Shown in pieces: positions 24,989-34,120 of a DNA stretch of 64,000 bases. The translations under genes and the position numbers were made by a program. The notes beneath the pieces are model-generated. The model had not been told where the DNA came from and searched no databases. It saw only the letters and a list, made by a program, of their open reading frames with translations. This DNA comes from Virgisporangium aliadipatigenens (lineage in GTDB: Bacteria; Actinomycetota; Actinomycetes; Mycobacteriales; Micromonosporaceae). Numbering within the stretch: the first letter of the stretch is position 1; each line of letters begins with the position of its first letter. The DNA lies in assembly GCF_016863615.1 (NCBI RefSeq), contig NZ_BOPF01000023.1:62001-126000 (forward strand). Direction: 5' to 3'.

Positions 24989-26671
24989 ATGGACCCGTTC
25001 GTGGTGGACACACTTGCCGCCGACGGTCTCCGCCTTCGCCTCGACGCCGTCGACTATCTGCTCGTCGCACTGTACTTCGTGACGGTTCTCGGAGTCGGGT
25101 TCGCCGCCCGACGCGCGATCCGCACCAGCGTCGACTTCTTCCTGTCCGGCCGGTCGCTGCCGGCCTGGGTCACCGGCCTCGCGTTCGTCTCGGCGAACCT
25201 CGGCGCCCTCGAGATCATCGGGATGGCCGCCAACGGAGCCCAGTACGGGTACATGACGCTGCACTACTACTGGATCGGCGCGGTTCCCGCGATGGTCTTC
25301 CTCGGCATCGTGATGATGCCCTTCTACTACGGGTCCAAGGTCCGCAGTGTGCCGGAGTACCTGCGCCTGCGGTTCAACAGACCGACGCACCTGTTCAACG
25401 CGATCACGTTCGCGGTGGCGCAGGTGCTCATCGCCGGCGTGAACCTCTTCGCGCTCGCGCTCGTCATGCAGGCCCTGCTCGGCTGGCCGCAGTGGGTCTC
25501 CATCGTGGTCGGCGCGTTCATCGTCCTGTCGTACATCCTGCTCGGCGGGCTGTCGTCGGCGATCTACAACGAGGTGCTCCAGTTCTTCGTGATCCTCGCC
25601 GGCCTCATCCCGATCACGGTCATCGGGCTGCAGAAGGTCGGCGGCTTCGGCGGCCTCATGGACGCGGTCAAGGGCACGTCGCTCGGCGAGGCCGGGCTGC
25701 ACGCCTGGTCCGGCACCGGCGGCTCGGACAATCCGCTCGGCGCCAACTGGATCGGCATCGTGTTCGGGCTCGGGTTCGTGCTGTCGTTCGGCTACTGGAC
25801 GACGAACTTCGCCGAGGTGCAGCGCGCGCTGTCGGCGCGGAACATGAGCGCCGCCCGCCGCACGCCGATCATCGCGGCCTACCCGAAGCTGCTGATCCCG
25901 GTCGTGACCGTGATCCCCGGCCTCATCGCGCTCATCACCGTGCAGGGGCTCGGCGCCAAGGAAGGCGACCTCACGTACAACAACGCCATCCCGCTGCTCA
26001 TGCGCGACCTGCTGCCGAACGGCGTTCTCGGCGTCGCCGTCACCGGGCTGCTCGCGTCGTTCATGGCCGGCATGGCCGCGAACGTCAGCGGGTTCAACAC
26101 CGTCTTCACGTACGACATCTGGCAGGAGTACGTGAAGAAGGACATGCCCGACGGGTACTACCTGCGGGTGGGCCGCATCGCCACGGTCGCCGGTGTGGTC
26201 ATCGGCATCGGGACGGCGTTCATCGCGGCCGGCTTCGACAACATCATGAACTACATCCAGGCGCTGTTCGCGCTCTTCAACGCGCCGCTGTTCGCGACGT
26301 TCATCATCGGCATGTTCTGGAAGCGGATGACGCCGCTGGCGGGCTTCCTGTCGCTCGCCGCCGGTTCGCTCGCCGCGCTCACGCTCTACCTGCTGTACCT
26401 GGGTGACGTGATCAAGTTCAACTCCGACCTGGAGCAGAGCTTCTGGGGTGCCGGGCTCGCGTTCGTGACCGTGGCGATCGTGGCGGCCGTCGTGACGCCG
26501 CTGACCGCACCCAAGCCGGTCGAGGAACTGGACGGGCTGGTGTACGGCAGGGCCAAGGGCATGGGCACCGAGGACCTGCTGGCCGGCGACGAGGCCTGGT
26601 ACCGCAACCCGATCGCGCTGGGGCTGTTCGCCGTCGCGCTGTCGCTGCTCTTCTACATCCCGGTCTGGTAA
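24989..26671 (+). CDS. Solute:sodium symporter (SSS family)
   Basis: 560 residues with about 14 membrane helices. Typical SSS features are FFLSGRSLPAWVTGLAFVSANLGALEIIG, the SVPEYLRLRFNRP loop, YILLGGLSSAIYNEVLQFF and WKRMTPLAGFLS. The closest relatives by pattern are SGLT-like sugar transporters, but the solute is not decided by sequence. The protein imports a sugar or similar metabolite with Na+. An 85-residue membrane protein gene follows after 12 bp and is probably co-expressed. Confidence 0.88.
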   Translation: MDPFVVDTLAADGLRLRLDAVDYLLVALYFVTVLGVGFAARRAIRTSVDFFLSGRSLPAWVTGLAFVSANLGALEIIGMAANGAQYGYMTLHYYWIGAVPAMVFLGIVMMPFYYGSKVRSVPEYLRLRFNRPTHLFNAITFAVAQVLIAGVNLFALALVMQALLGWPQWVSIVVGAFIVLSYILLGGLSSAIYNEVLQFFVILAGLIPITVIGLQKVGGFGGLMDAVKGTSLGEAGLHAWSGTGGSDNPLGANWIGIVFGLGFVLSFGYWTTNFAEVQRALSARNMSAARRTPIIAAYPKLLIPVVTVIPGLIALITVQGLGAKEGDLTYNNAIPLLMRDLLPNGVLGVAVTGLLASFMAGMAANVSGFNTVFTYDIWQEYVKKDMPDGYYLRVGRIATVAGVVIGIGTAFIAAGFDNIMNYIQALFALFNAPLFATFIIGMFWKRMTPLAGFLSLAAGSLAALTLYLLYLGDVIKFNSDLEQSFWGAGLAFVTVAIVAAVVTPLTAPKPVEELDGLVYGRAKGMGTEDLLAGDEAWYRNPIALGLFAVALSLLFYIPVW

Positions 26672-26683
26672 GGAGGCTCGAAC

Positions 26684-26941
26684 ATGACCGACAACGAGAC
26701 CGAACGCCGTTCCGCGGCCGCCCGGCTCTTCGACGTGCGGCGGGTGATCGGTGGGCTGTTCGTCGTGTACGGCGCGATCCTCACGCTGCGCGGGCTGTTC
26801 GACTCGACGGCCGACCTGAGCAAGGCGGAGGGGCTGCGGATCAACCTGTGGGCCGGCCTGGCGATGCTGGTGTTCGGCCTGCTCTTCCTGGCCTGGCAGT
26901 GGCTGCGGCCGGCGGAGGCCCCGAAGGCGGACTCCGAATAA
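26684..26941 (+). CDS. Small two-helix membrane protein, partner of the SSS symporter
   Basis: 85 residues with two hydrophobic helices (about 22-41 and 51-72) and charged ends. AAGGAGG stands before the ATG. The gene follows the symporter by 12 bp and both end before a strong terminator, so they form one operon. It may be an accessory subunit or stabiliser of the transporter; no described family is recognised. Confidence 0.75.
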   Translation: MTDNETERRSAAARLFDVRRVIGGLFVVYGAILTLRGLFDSTADLSKAEGLRINLWAGLAMLVFGLLFLAWQWLRPAEAPKADSE

Positions 26942-26947
26942 CGCGGA

Positions 26948-26978
26948 AACCCCGGTCCGGCATCGCCGGACCGGGGTT
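26948..26978. terminator. Strong bidirectional terminator hairpin
   Basis: AACCCCGGTCCGG (26948-26960) and CCGGACCGGGGTT (26966-26978) form a perfect 13-bp stem with a CATCG loop. On the plus strand CTTCCT follows. It separates the symporter operon from the converging LppU-like gene. Confidence 0.85.
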
Positions 26979-26992
26979 CTTCCTGCCTCAGA

Positions 26993-27760
26993 TCAGCGCT
27001 TGCGCAGGCACAACACGTAGTCGTTGGACGAGCCGGAGGTCTCGTCGTGGGTGTACGAGGCGTCGTAGCGTCCCACTCCGGCACCGTCGCAGCGGGCCTT
27101 GTCCGCCGTACCCGGGATCTTCGCGACGACTTCGTAGGCACCCGACGTCGTGCAGGGGACCTTCTTCAGCGCCGGGCTGCTGTCCGTGCCCTGGTTGATG
27201 AAGCAGTCGCCCTTGACGAACGTGTCCGGGTCGTCGCCGCCGTTGCCGGCCGTGGTCGGCGCGGCGGTCGGGGTGCGGGTCGCGCTGGGGCGGCTGGTCG
27301 CACCGGCCGAGCCGGTCGCGCTCGGGGTGGCCGACGCGGAGGCGCCGGGGCCGGCCTTGTCGTTGCCGTCGTCCTTGGAGTACTGGTACGCCGTGTAGCC
27401 ACCGCCACAACACAGCGCGAGCACAACCACGGCGACGATCGCGATGATGATCTTGCCCGAGTTACCGCGCGACGGGGGCTGGGGAGCGCCCGGGAAACCG
27501 CCGCCGGGAGGCGGGGGAAAGCCACCACCGGGGGGCGGGAAGCCACCGCCGCCGGGAGGCGGGTAACCGCCGCCGGCACCACTGACCGGCGGGTAGCCCG
27601 GATCCTGGTAGCCACCGCCCGGGAAGGCCGAGGTGGGCGGCGGCGGAGGCGGATAACCTCCGGGTTGCATGCCGGGATCCTGCGGGTACTGCGGTGCCCC
27701 GTAGGGATCCTGGGGTGGCGGCCCACCCCAGGGCTGCTGGGGAGGATCGTAGTTGGACAT
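26993..27760 (-). CDS. LppU/SCO3897-like membrane-anchored protein
   Basis: 255 residues from ATG 27760 (GAGGAG upstream); the longer frame to 27862 has no start signal. The first ~120 residues are rich in Pro, Gly and Tyr repeats. One membrane helix follows (about 130-150, with CCGGGY), then an Ala/Ser/Thr linker. The extracellular C-terminal domain (~195-255) has GDCFINQG, a cysteine pair and AYEVVAKIPGTADKARC. This matches LppU/SCO3897-like actinobacterial surface proteins of unknown function. Confidence 0.75.
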   Translation of the reverse strand: MSNYDPPQQPWGGPPPQDPYGAPQYPQDPGMQPGGYPPPPPPTSAFPGGGYQDPGYPPVSGAGGGYPPPGGGGFPPPGGGFPPPPGGGFPGAPQPPSRGNSGKIIIAIVAVVVLALCCGGGYTAYQYSKDDGNDKAGPGASASATPSATGSAGATSRPSATRTPTAAPTTAGNGGDDPDTFVKGDCFINQGTDSSPALKKVPCTTSGAYEVVAKIPGTADKARCDGAGVGRYDASYTHDETSGSSNDYVLCLRKR

Positions 27761-28040
27761 CAAACTCCTCGGGGTGCTGACCGTGTGCCGAACGGGGCAC
27801 GGCACCCGTCGCACGGTAGCGAACAGCCGCCAGTCGCGCCGTCCGGGCGTGACCGGCGTCATAGCCTAGACAGAACCGGTGCGGAGTCGGCACCCCCCGC
27901 CCCCTGTCGGGTACAGGTCGAACCTAATCGCCTCGCCTGTGCCACGCCACCTACCTGGCCGTTCGCCTTTCGGGTGGTGACCGGTCGATGGACGGGTGGC
28001 CCGATCGGCTGACGGTGCATGCTTCGTCCACGGACGGGTA

Positions 28041-28742
28041 ATGACGCTGTCGATGCGCTCACGAATCGGTTTACTCGTCGCGGCGGCCCTCATCGCTGCC
28101 GCGTGTGCCGTCGGGGGCGGGTCCGGTTCGGACGAGCCCTCGTCGCCGGCCGCCAGCGGGCAAGCCGAACGGCGGCCGAACGCCGACGAGTTCCAGGACG
28201 ACATCGAGGGTGCCGTCGCGGTGGCCGAGGCGTACTGGACGGACCGGTTCAGCCAGGGCGGGCGGCGGTTCACGCCGATCCGGCGGGTCTTCCCCTACCG
28301 TGCCGAGGGCGAGGTCACCTGCGGCGCACAGGTGGTGCCGGCGAACAACGCCGCCTACTGCCCCGACGGCGACTTCATCGCCTACGACGTGAACTGGGCC
28401 GTGCGGGCCTACGCGCAGGTCGGCGACGCCTTCCTGTACTTCCTGCTCGGGCACGAGTACGCGCACGGGATCCAGGTGCGGCTCGGGCTGCGCTACGAGT
28501 ACACGATCGAGCAGGAACTCCAGGCGGACTGCCTCGCCGGGGCGTACATCGGCGACTCGGTCAAGGCCGACCGGCTGACCCTGGAGGACGGCGATCTCGA
28601 CGAACTCCGCCAGGGGCTGCAGGCGGTCGGCGACGACCCGGGCCAGCCCTGGTTCGCCGAGGGCTCGCACGGGTCGCCGGAGCAGCGCACCGACAGCTTC
28701 TTCAAGGGATACGAACAGTCAACGCGCGCCTGCGACGTGTGA
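28041..28742 (+). CDS. Neutral zinc metallopeptidase lipoprotein (YpfJ-like)
   Basis: About 233 residues from ATG 28041 (28053 is an alternative). The lipobox LIAAAC marks an exported lipoprotein. The peptidase domain has the zinc motif HEYAH (H138, H142), the third ligand region QELQADCLAGAYIGDS and the SHGSPEQRTDSFFKGYE segment typical of the neutral zinc metallopeptidase (DUF/YpfJ) family. It probably cleaves envelope proteins. Its end overlaps the convergent GT2-GtrA gene by 24 bp. Confidence 0.85.
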   Translation: MTLSMRSRIGLLVAAALIAAACAVGGGSGSDEPSSPAASGQAERRPNADEFQDDIEGAVAVAEAYWTDRFSQGGRRFTPIRRVFPYRAEGEVTCGAQVVPANNAAYCPDGDFIAYDVNWAVRAYAQVGDAFLYFLLGHEYAHGIQVRLGLRYEYTIEQELQADCLAGAYIGDSVKADRLTLEDGDLDELRQGLQAVGDDPGQPWFAEGSHGSPEQRTDSFFKGYEQSTRACDV

Positions 28743-29948
28743 TCCCACGCCCGCGACGGTCGGCTTCGCGCCGTCGACGGGTGCCCGTCGGAAGACCCAC
28801 GCCCGCATCAGCAGGAACCGCACCAGGGTGGCGCCGGCGTTGGCCGCGCACAGCACCACCAGCTCCACGCCGCGCGCCGGCGTCGGGTCCAGCGCGTGCA
28901 GCAGCCCGAGCGACCCGCTCGTCAGCGCCAGCCCCAACCCGAAGATGAGCAGCCCCTGCGCCTGATGCCGGCCGGCGCCCGCCCGCCCGCGCACCCCGAA
29001 CGTCAGCCGCCGGTTGGCCGCCGTGTTCGCCACCGCCGTGATCAGCAGCGCCGCGAGGTTTGCCGCCTGGGCCCCCAGGGCCGGCCGCAGCAACGCGAAC
29101 AGCACCAGGTACGCGAGCGTGCTCGCCACGCCCACGCCCGCGAAGCGCACCAGCTGCGGCGCCAGCCCAGGCGCGCTCCCGCGGATCTCGCCCGGTGACA
29201 CGGGAGAGGTCGCGAGCCGCACGATCCCCTTGAGGTCGGCGATCACCGTGGAGACGATGTCGACGCGGCTGTCCGGATCGTCGACCCAGTCCACCGGCAC
29301 CTCGTGGATGCGCAGTCCGGCCCGCTGCGCCAGCACCAGCAGTTCCGTGTCGAAGAACCAGCCGGTGTCCTCCACCTGCGGCAGCAGCCGTTCGGCCGCG
29401 TCCCGCCGGATCGCCTTGAACCCGCACTGCGCGTCGCTGAACTCCGCCGCGAGGGTGCGCCGCAGGATCAGGTTGTAGCCCCGGGAGAGGATCTCGCGCT
29501 TCGCGCCGCGCACCACCTGCGAGCCGCGGGCCAGTCGCGAGCCGATCGCGAGGTCGGAGTGCCCCGAGATCAGCGGGGCCACCAGCGGCAGCAGCGCCTT
29601 CAGGTCGGTCGACAGGTCCACGTCCATGTACGCCAAAACCGGGGCGTCCGAGGCGCTCCAGGCCTCCTTGAGCGCCCGGCCCCGCCCCTTCGCCGCGAGG
29701 TGCACCGCGGTGACCCCGGGCAGTCGCGCGGTGAGACCCCGCGCCACCGCCGCGGTGCCGTCGACGCTCGCGTTGTCGGCGACGGTGATGCGAAAGGGGT
29801 AGGGGAAGTGCTCGCTCAGGTAGGCGTGCAGGCGCTGCACGCAGGGCGCCAGGTCCCGTTCCTCGTTGTAGACCGGGATGACGATGTCGAGCACGGGCAC
29901 GTCGGTGGTCGCGGCCCGGCCCTGCCGCGGGAGCGTCTCTGTGGTCAT
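28719..29948 (-). CDS. GT2 glycosyltransferase fused to GtrA-like membrane domain
   Basis: 409 residues. The GT2 domain (residues ~20-255) has DIVIPVYNEERDL, the nucleotide-sugar motif YMDVDLSTDL and FSDAQCGFKAIRRD, as in polyprenyl-phosphate glucosyl/mannosyl transferases. The C-terminal four-helix GtrA domain (~275-390) may flip the lipid-linked sugar. Together they would make and translocate polyprenyl-phosphate sugars, the donor used by GT39-type enzymes such as the one at 30354. The promoter contains paired CTGTG repeats also found before that gene. Confidence 0.88.
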   Translation of the reverse strand: MTTETLPRQGRAATTDVPVLDIVIPVYNEERDLAPCVQRLHAYLSEHFPYPFRITVADNASVDGTAAVARGLTARLPGVTAVHLAAKGRGRALKEAWSASDAPVLAYMDVDLSTDLKALLPLVAPLISGHSDLAIGSRLARGSQVVRGAKREILSRGYNLILRRTLAAEFSDAQCGFKAIRRDAAERLLPQVEDTGWFFDTELLVLAQRAGLRIHEVPVDWVDDPDSRVDIVSTVIADLKGIVRLATSPVSPGEIRGSAPGLAPQLVRFAGVGVASTLAYLVLFALLRPALGAQAANLAALLITAVANTAANRRLTFGVRGRAGAGRHQAQGLLIFGLGLALTSGSLGLLHALDPTPARGVELVVLCAANAGATLVRFLLMRAWVFRRAPVDGAKPTVAGVGSHVAGAR

Positions 29949-29992
29949 GGAAAGACGGTGCGGCGCGGCGCTGTCGAGATCGTTTACGACCG

Positions 29993-30010
29993 CTGTGCAC
30001 GACCTGTGAA
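29993..30010 (-). promoter_or_regulatory. PhoP-like direct repeat, site B
   Basis: On the plus strand CTGTG occurs at 29993-29997 and 30004-30008, exactly 11 bp apart; read on the minus strand it is TTCACAG-N4-TGCACAG. A -10-like TAAACG follows toward the GT2-GtrA start at 29948. OmpR/PhoP-type regulators bind such 11-bp direct repeats just upstream of -10 boxes. Confidence 0.6.
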
Positions 30011-30049
30011 GCCTTTTACAGGCCTATTGCCACGGTCCTCGGGCGCGCT

Positions 30050-30270
30050 CTGCGCTCCGCCGCCGGCAGCAGCGGCCAGGCGTCCACAATGGACTGTTCG
30101 AGGCGCGTGACGCGGAGGCCCTGTCTGGCGACCGGATCCAGCGTGCACGATCAGGTCCGCCGCGCCCTTGCGGCGCACCCGCGGCGGGACCGAGGCGTGG
30201 ATCGGCCCGTCGAGCGGCTGGCCTCGCCTTCGGCGAGCGCGTCGAGGATGTCGTGGCGCATGTGGCTCAG
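30050..30270 (-). pseudogene. AbiEi-like antitoxin-type fragment (degraded)
   Basis: The minus strand between 30020 and 30300 keeps pieces of one protein in two frames: RHDILDALAEGEAS, then DGPIHASVPPRVRRKGAADLIVHA, then LDPVARQGLRVTRLEQSIVDAWPLLPAAERR. The order and wording resemble AbiEi-type regulators, which have a VPxRxRR loop and a RGLxVTxLExxIVDAWPLLP segment. No complete reading frame remains. The rest of the gap 29949-30353 contains the PhoP-like site and a terminator but no gene. Confidence 0.45.
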
Positions 30271-30303
30271 CGTGCGGCCGCCGTCCGGCCGGCGTCCAGG
30301 CCG

Positions 30304-30331
30304 AGGCCACGCCTGTGGACAGGCGTGGCCT
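30304..30331 (-). terminator. Palindromic terminator after the GT39-like gene
   Basis: AGGCCACGCCTGT (30304-30316) and ACAGGCGTGGCCT (30319-30331) form a perfect inverted pair with only GG between, so the loop is small and the outer 11-12 bp would pair. It begins 23 bp after the stop of the minus-strand glycosyltransferase gene. Confidence 0.65.
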
Positions 30332-30353
30332 TGCCTGTGGACGGGCGTCGGCG

Positions 30354-32546
30354 CTACTTCGCGGTCAGGTCGTAGACGGTCTGGCCGCCCACCGTCTTGG
30401 CCGGGTAGCTCGCGGCTACCCAGGTGGCGATCTCGGAGCCGGCGTTGCTGCCGCCGTTCTGGCGTCCGCCGCCGAAGCCTCCGCCGCCGATGAAGTAGTG
30501 CACCCGGCCCTGCGCCACGTACTCCTGGAACTGGGCGAGCGTCGGAGCCGGGTCGCTGCCGTTGAAGCCGCCGATCGACATCACCGGCTTGCCGAGCGCG
30601 AGCTGGATGCCGGCGGCGTTCTGCGAACCGACCGTCGCCGCGATCCAGGTGTACCTGTCGGCGTCCTGGTTGAGGAGGGCGACGAGTTCGGCGTCGGGCG
30701 TGCTGGCGTTGAGCAGGCCGCCCATGCCGCCGCCAGCGCGCTGACCGCCGGGGCCGCCCTGGGCGCCTTGTGCGCCGGGCGGCTGGGCGGCTTGGGCGCC
30801 ACCGGTCGGGGGCCGGCCCTGGAAGCGGCCGCCGTCCTGACGCTGCCCGTTGCCGCCGTTGCCGTCGGGGCGCTGGCCGCCGGGGAAGCCGTTCTGGCCG
30901 CCGGGGGCACCCGGGGCTCCACCGCCCGGGAAGCGCCCGCCGCCGCCGCGGCCCATGCCGCCGGCCACCGCCGGACCGGCCGTCACGATCGAACCCTCCT
31001 TGCCGGCCGACACCGTCTCCAGCGAGTACCCGACCGGTGCGGCCATCGCCGCCGCGATCGCCACCGCGGCCGCCAGCGGCGCCAGGTGGAACCGCCCGAG
31101 CGCCGAACGGGCCCGCCCCGGCAACGCCGTCAGCGCCAACCCCGCGGCGGCCACCAGCCCGCCCACGAGCACCGTCGGGCGCAGCCACGGCTGCCAGTCG
31201 GCGCTGCGGCCCAGCAGGGTGTACGCCCACACCGCCGACCCGGCGACGGTGGCCGCCAGCACCAGGGGTGCCCAGACGGTGTGCCGCCGCGACCAGAGCA
31301 GCGCGGCGCCCGTTCCCACGAGTGCTCCTACCGCCGGCGCGAGAGCGACGGTGTAGTAGGCGTGGAAGATGCCCTGCATCTGGCTGAACACGACGCCGGT
31401 GACCAGCAGCCAGCCGCCCCAGACGATGAGCCCGGCCCGGGTGCGGTCGGTCCGCGGCGCGCGGCCGGTCACGACCAGACCGGCCACCAGGAGGATCAGC
31501 GCGGCCGGCAGCAGCCACGAGATCTGGCCGCCGATCTCGGCGTCGAACATGCGCGTCCAGCCGGTCTGGCCCCACGCGCCGCCGTTGCCGCCGCCGACGC
31601 TGCCCACCTCGTTGCCCGTGAGGCGGCCCAGGCCGTTGTACCCCAGGGTCAGTTCCACAATGCTGTTGTTCTGGGAACCGCCGATGTACGGCCGGCTCGA
31701 AGCGGGCCACAGCTCGACGGCGGCGACCCACCAGCCGGCCGAGGCGACCATCACGCCGCCCGCGGCGAGCAGGTGCCAGACCCGCTTCCAGACCCCGACG
31801 GGCGCGACGACGAAGTACAGGAGCGCCAGCGGCGGCAGCACGACCAGCGCCTGCAGCATCTTGGCGAGGTAGCCGAACCCGACGAACGCCCCGGCCAGCA
31901 GCAGCCACTTCAGCGAACCACGTTCGGCGGCCCGCAGCGTGGCCCAGACGGCGGCGACGAGCAGGAGCACCAGCAGCGCGTCCGGATTGTTGAAGCGGAA
32001 CATGAGCACGGCCACCGGCGTCGTCGCGAGGACCGCACCGGCGAGCAGCCCCGCCGCGGCGGCCCCGCCCCGGGAGAGCCGTCCGGCGAGCGAACGCCGC
32101 ACCGTCGCGTACAGCAGCCCGACCGTGGCGACGCCCATGAGCGCCTCGGGGACCAGCATGCTCCAGCTGTTCATCCCGAACAGGCGGGCGGACAGGCCCA
32201 TCACCCACAGCGCGCCCGGCGTCTTGTCCACGGTGATCGCGTTCGCCGCGTCGAAGGAGCCGAAGAACCACGCCTTCCAGCTCTGCGATCCGGCCTGTAC
32301 CGCGGCCGCGTAGTAGGCGTTCGCCCAGCCCGAGGCGGAGAGGCCCCAGACGTAGAAGACGCCGGTCGCGGCGAGCAGGGCCAGCACCGCCGGCCGGATC
32401 CAGCGCGGGTCGTCGGCCGGTCCCCGGAGGAGCCGGGCGGCCCGGCGGCGAGCCGTCGGCGCGGAAGCCTCGGCAGCGGTCCGGTCCGAGGCCTCGGCCG
32501 CTTCCGGAGCCGCCGGCGCGGCGGCAGGGTCAGTCTGTGCGGTCAT
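30354..32546 (-). CDS. GT39/ArnT-type membrane glycosyltransferase with Gly-rich insert
   Basis: About 730 residues from ATG 32546, overlapping the kinase stop as ATGA. The N-terminal half has ~11 helices with YYAAAVQAGSQSWKAWFFGSFD and TVDKTPGALWVMGLSARLFG, the conserved loop with the catalytic acidic residue of polyprenyl-phosphate-dependent glycosyltransferases. A Gly/Pro/Gln-rich stretch (~500-595) leads to an extracytoplasmic C-terminal domain with LPxxxPV-like GKPVMSIGGFNGSDPAPTL. It should move sugars from polyprenyl phosphate to envelope glycopolymers or proteins, and the GT2-GtrA protein may supply the donor. Confidence 0.85.
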   Translation of the reverse strand: MTAQTDPAAAPAAPEAAEASDRTAAEASAPTARRRAARLLRGPADDPRWIRPAVLALLAATGVFYVWGLSASGWANAYYAAAVQAGSQSWKAWFFGSFDAANAITVDKTPGALWVMGLSARLFGMNSWSMLVPEALMGVATVGLLYATVRRSLAGRLSRGGAAAAGLLAGAVLATTPVAVLMFRFNNPDALLVLLLVAAVWATLRAAERGSLKWLLLAGAFVGFGYLAKMLQALVVLPPLALLYFVVAPVGVWKRVWHLLAAGGVMVASAGWWVAAVELWPASSRPYIGGSQNNSIVELTLGYNGLGRLTGNEVGSVGGGNGGAWGQTGWTRMFDAEIGGQISWLLPAALILLVAGLVVTGRAPRTDRTRAGLIVWGGWLLVTGVVFSQMQGIFHAYYTVALAPAVGALVGTGAALLWSRRHTVWAPLVLAATVAGSAVWAYTLLGRSADWQPWLRPTVLVGGLVAAAGLALTALPGRARSALGRFHLAPLAAAVAIAAAMAAPVGYSLETVSAGKEGSIVTAGPAVAGGMGRGGGGRFPGGGAPGAPGGQNGFPGGQRPDGNGGNGQRQDGGRFQGRPPTGGAQAAQPPGAQGAQGGPGGQRAGGGMGGLLNASTPDAELVALLNQDADRYTWIAATVGSQNAAGIQLALGKPVMSIGGFNGSDPAPTLAQFQEYVAQGRVHYFIGGGGFGGGRQNGGSNAGSEIATWVAASYPAKTVGGQTVYDLTAK

Positions 32547-34120
32547 GACTCCACGGTCGGACCCGCGGCTATCGCGACGGTGTGTCCTACCTGTGCGCCG
32601 TCTGTGAACAGCGGCAGCCGCACGGTGAACTCGGTGCGCCCGGGCACGCTGCGCACCTCCACGGTGCCGCCGTGCGCCGCGACGACGGCCGCCACGATGG
32701 ACAGGCCGAGGCCGGTGCTGCCGGCGGTACGCGAACGGGCGCTGTCGCCGCGCGCGAAGCGTTGGAAGACGGCGGGTTGCAGGTCCGGTGGGATCCCCGG
32801 CCCGTCGTCGACGACCGACACCACCGCTGCACCATCCACTGTGGACAGTCCTACTTGGACGGTGGTGCCGGGCGGCGTGTGCGTGCGGGCGTTCGTCAGG
32901 AGATTGCCGATCACCTGGTGCAGGCGCGCGTCGTCGCCGACCACCTCGACCGGTTCGTCCGGCAGGTCCAGCCGCCACCGGTGCTGCGGGCCGGCCGCGT
33001 GCGCGTCGCTCAGGCTCTCCACGACGAGGGCGGACAGGTCGACGGCGTCGCGTTCCAGCGGGCGGCCGGCGTCCAGGCGGGCCAGCAGAAGAAGATCCTC
33101 CACCAGGGTGGTCATCCGGGTGGCGGCCGCTTCGACCCGTTCGAGCACCTGGTTGACCTCGGGTGGGCTCTGGGCCGCCGACCGCCTCCCCAGTTCCGCG
33201 TAGCCGCGGATGGCGGCAAGGGGCGTTCGCAACTCGTGGGAGGCGTCCGCGGCGAACTGCCGCAGGCGCGTCTCGCTGGCGTGCCGGGCGGCGAGCGCCG
33301 CGTCCACGTGCCCGAGGAGCCGGTTGAGCGCGGCCCCGACCTGGCCCACCTCGGTGCGCGGGTCGGTGTCGGCGGCCGGCACCCGCTCGGCGAGCGCCAC
33401 GTCCCCCGCGTGCAACGGCAGCTCGGCCACGCGGCCGGCGGTGGCGGCGACGCGGCGCAGCGGCCGCAGGTTGCGCCGGATCACGACCTGCCCGCCGAGC
33501 AGGGCGGCGGCGAGCGCGATCAGCGTCACCAGCGCCTCGACGAGGAGCAGGTTGGCGATCGTGGCGTTGGTCTCGGCGAGGCTGAGCCCGGTCACGGTGA
33601 TCCGTTCCGGCATCCGGTCCGGGCCGTTGCCGCGGCCCGCCCAGCGCATCGCCTGCACCCGGTACTCGCCGAGTTCGCCGAGGTCGACGGTGCGCGCCCG
33701 GCCGTCGACCGGGACGCCGAGCAGCACCTCCAGGGCGTCGGCCGGCACGTCGGCGGTGGTCGACTCGTCGGCGGTGGTGGCCGAGTGCGGGATGATGTAC
33801 TTCGCGTCGACGACGGTCCCGTCGGTGCGGCGCAGCACGAGGACGGTGCCGGGCGCGTTGCCGGCCCGGCCCAGCTGATCGGAGGCGTCCGAGGCGCCGC
33901 CGCCGTTCGGGCGGGGTCCGCCGAAACCGCTGCGCATGCTGGCGTCGGCCAGCCGGCCGTCGACCTGTTCGATCAGGAAGTCGCGCATCGCGACCGCCGT
34001 GACCGCGCCGATGGCGAGGCTCACGGCGGCCAGCAGCAGCGTCATGACGGCGAGCAGCCGGGTCCGCAGCGACCACGTGGAGGGGCGCCAGCGCCGTTCA
34101 GCCGGCGGGCTTGAGGACAT
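32543..34120 (-). CDS. OmpR-class sensor histidine kinase
   Basis: 525 residues. Two membrane helices (about 20-42 and 183-205) bracket an extracellular sensor domain, followed by HAMP. The phosphotransfer histidine lies in FAADASHELRTPLAAIRGY. The ATP domain has NLLTNARTHTPPGT, DDGPGIPPDL and STGLGLSIV. The gene overlaps the response regulator gene upstream by 23 bp and the glycosyltransferase gene downstream by 4 bp, so the three are co-translated. An additional promoter for the glycosyltransferase may lie inside its 3' end. Confidence 0.92.
   Translation of the reverse strand: MSSSPPAERRWRPSTWSLRTRLLAVMTLLLAAVSLAIGAVTAVAMRDFLIEQVDGRLADASMRSGFGGPRPNGGGASDASDQLGRAGNAPGTVLVLRRTDGTVVDAKYIIPHSATTADESTTADVPADALEVLLGVPVDGRARTVDLGELGEYRVQAMRWAGRGNGPDRMPERITVTGLSLAETNATIANLLLVEALVTLIALAAALLGGQVVIRRNLRPLRRVAATAGRVAELPLHAGDVALAERVPAADTDPRTEVGQVGAALNRLLGHVDAALAARHASETRLRQFAADASHELRTPLAAIRGYAELGRRSAAQSPPEVNQVLERVEAAATRMTTLVEDLLLLARLDAGRPLERDAVDLSALVVESLSDAHAAGPQHRWRLDLPDEPVEVVGDDARLHQVIGNLLTNARTHTPPGTTVQVGLSTVDGAAVVSVVDDGPGIPPDLQPAVFQRFARGDSARSRTAGSTGLGLSIVAAVVAAHGGTVEVRSVPGRTEFTVRLPLFTDGAQVGHTVAIAAGPTVES
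32580..32606 (-). promoter_or_regulatory. PhoP-like triple direct repeat, site C
   Basis: GTGTG (32580-32584), CTGTG (32591-32595) and CTGTG (32602-32606) follow at exact 11-bp steps. The array lies inside the last codons of the kinase gene, 34-60 bp before the glycosyltransferase ATG. GATAGC follows on the minus strand as a possible -10. It may drive an internal promoter. Confidence 0.5.

Noticed and set aside
30354-34076. Single 1240-residue fusion of kinase and glycosyltransferase
   Set aside because: The upstream part of this frame is a shadow of the kinase gene. ATG 32546 with the ATGA overlap marks the true start of the glycosyltransferase.
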